A stretch of DNA of 7,273 nt, taken from contig QILH01000330.1 of assembly GCA_003233255.1 (NCBI GenBank), positions 1-7,273 of the forward strand, written 5' to 3'. A program made the translations under genes and the position numbers. Position 1 is the first letter of the stretch. Each line of letters begins with the position of its first letter. This document shows, piece by piece, positions 6,074 through 7,273 of the stretch. The notes under the pieces were generated by a model, which saw only the letters and a list, made by a program, of their open reading frames with translations, was not told where the DNA came from and searched no databases. This stretch comes from Gammaproteobacteria bacterium. GTDB taxonomy: Bacteria; Pseudomonadota; Gammaproteobacteria; UBA6429; Thiohalophilaceae.

Positions 6074-7273
6074 CTAATAAGATACATCGTCATAACTAAA
6101 ACCCAAACCGTCTTGAGGTCTAAATCGTCCGTGAAAATCAATCATATGTCGATTAAGCGGCACCGTATCAATGGACGGCCATAAATTCGCACGTACAGAG
6201 GCAGGAAATGGAGATCCTGGAATTAATGGCATACTATTCGGGATATTGTCACCACCGGAAGTTGCCTGATTGGGTGGCCGCTGTTCAGGTGTAGCAACGA
6301 TACCACCTGATGTACCATCCCATGGCCACAGTCCATCATCCAGGAACGAACCCTTTTGACGGAAATCGGCGTCGGCAGTATTTGCCGGCGAATCCCAGCT
6401 ACCCGTATTGTCATAATGGCCTGGCGCCGGGAATGTCAAAACACCAGCTGATTCAACACCCATTCGATCGTGCCCACGTTGCCAATACGCCCATTCACGA
6501 TCAATCTGTGAGTGTAGCAGGAAAAATATTGGATCCGCCGCTGATCGATTAGGATTAGTTAAATGACCTGCAGCACAAGGCCAACCATGTCCGGGATTAT
6601 GTGATTCTTTCTCAACATCATCACTGAAAGAATTTACTGCAAAAAAACCGGGCGTTGTCGGCCCATAGTCTGTCCATGCCATCAATGAAGGTTCAATAGC
6701 ATGGTCAAGTGGTTTCATTGCAAATGCCGGATCACGAGTATGATCCTGGCCATTCCTGCGTAACTCACCACCACTAAATGGCAAGTCGGTATCCCAGCCA
6801 AGTAACGGGTTGGTTGATGAAAAGTTTGGTTCGGAAATAAAGCCACCCCCACTTTCCCCCATAAAATCAGCAGAGAATATGTTTGGTGCCGCCGTATCCC
6901 AATCCCAATAATGCAAGGCAACCGTCGGTTCAAATTTTTGCAGTTCACGTTCAACCAACAATAAGAAAGCCCGATGCCAGCTTAAAAAAGCCGGTTGCAT
7001 ATGAGCCTCGTCGCCTGCCAGCGTGGCTAAACGATGCATCTCCTGAATCTGGATATAATTTATGCCGCCGACCTTGTTACGAAACTTCTGCCAGGCAAAA
7101 AGAAACCGATCACGTTCGCCATCGGTTAGATCATTAGCATTTTTTCGTATGCGTACCATTAAAGCCTTGCTGCCAATCAGAATTCCGCCAGCGCTATCTT
7201 GATGCGCCTCAATAACCGCATCTTTATCATTGGTGCTTGGTGCACCAAATTCACCGGCAATCACAAACTGAAC
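6074..7273 (-). CDS. Tyrosinase-family type-3 copper enzyme, 5'-truncated by window edge
   Basis: The protein is predicted to oxidise phenols or catechols at a binuclear copper centre. The frame stays open to the window end (VQF before the GTG at 7264), so the true start and any signal peptide lie outside. Numbering from that GTG, CuA ligands are H77 (EMHRLA), H88 (EAHMQP) and H97 (FLSWHRAF). CuB ligands are H222 and H226 (SHNPGH) and H251 (DPIFFLLHSQIDREWAYW). WDWD near 120-123 fits the family's conserved YWDW. Asn223 follows the first CuB histidine, as in enzymes with monophenolase activity; Gly227 follows the second, where some tyrosinases have Arg. The position before H251 is Leu instead of the common second His. 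No Cys lies between H77 and H88, so the Cys-His thioether of fungal and plant enzymes is absent. A C-terminal region of about 100 residues follows the core. It heads the set with the HEAT and SCO-type genes. Confidence 0.92.
   Translation of the reverse strand, partial: VQFVIAGEFGAPSTNDKDAVIEAHQDSAGGILIGSKALMVRIRKNANDLTDGERDRFLFAWQKFRNKVGGINYIQIQEMHRLATLAGDEAHMQPAFLSWHRAFLLLVERELQKFEPTVALHYWDWDTAAPNIFSADFMGESGGGFISEPNFSSTNPLLGWDTDLPFSGGELRRNGQDHTRDPAFAMKPLDHAIEPSLMAWTDYGPTTPGFFAVNSFSDDVEKESHNPGHGWPCAAGHLTNPNRSAADPIFFLLHSQIDREWAYWQRGHDRMGVESAGVLTFPAPGHYDNTGSWDSPANTADADFRQKGSFLDDGLWPWDGTSGGIVATPEQRPPNQATSGGDNIPNSMPLIPGSPFPASVRANLWPSIDTVPLNRHMIDFHGRFRPQDGLGFSYDDVSY

Overview
The window looks like chromosomal DNA of a gammaproteobacterium. 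The main evidence is the sigma-32 gene, whose protein is close to Escherichia coli RpoH along its whole length (QRKLFFN RpoH box, DLIQEGNIGLMKAV core-binding segment). GC content is moderate and coding density is high. I cannot name the genus. The usual ftsYEX neighbours of enterobacterial rpoH are absent; a diguanylate cyclase gene lies upstream instead.

Layout. (1) At 1-618 (+) is the 3' part of a GGDEF diguanylate cyclase gene, cut by the window edge. (2) At 619-741 is the rpoH control region, with a near-perfect CIRCE operator (HrcA site) overlapping an extended -10 promoter. (3) At 742-1590 (+) is rpoH. (4) At 1591-1681 a long, almost perfect inverted repeat fills the whole gap between two convergent genes. 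(5) At 1680-3263 (-) is a membrane-anchored, FMN-binding glutamate-synthase-like protein. (6) At 3264-3618 is a non-coding stretch with a candidate promoter and a possible decayed reading frame. (7) From 3619 to the window end (-) are three tightly packed genes. In transcription order these are a tyrosinase-family type-3 copper enzyme (5' end missing), a secreted HEAT-repeat protein, and a secreted protein fusing HEAT-like repeats to a SCO1/SenC-type copper/thioredoxin-fold domain.

The most interesting part is the three-gene set. A binuclear copper oxidase, a helical-repeat partner and a SCO-type copper chaperone with its own HEAT-like region share one strand, with gaps of 15 and about 4 bases. 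This suggests a dedicated periplasmic module in which the SCO/HEAT protein loads or matures the tyrosinase. That is an inference from domains and gene order. The substrate of the oxidase cannot be read from the sequence. The second notable point is rpoH with a CIRCE site, which implies that the HrcA repressor controls the sigma-32 regulator.
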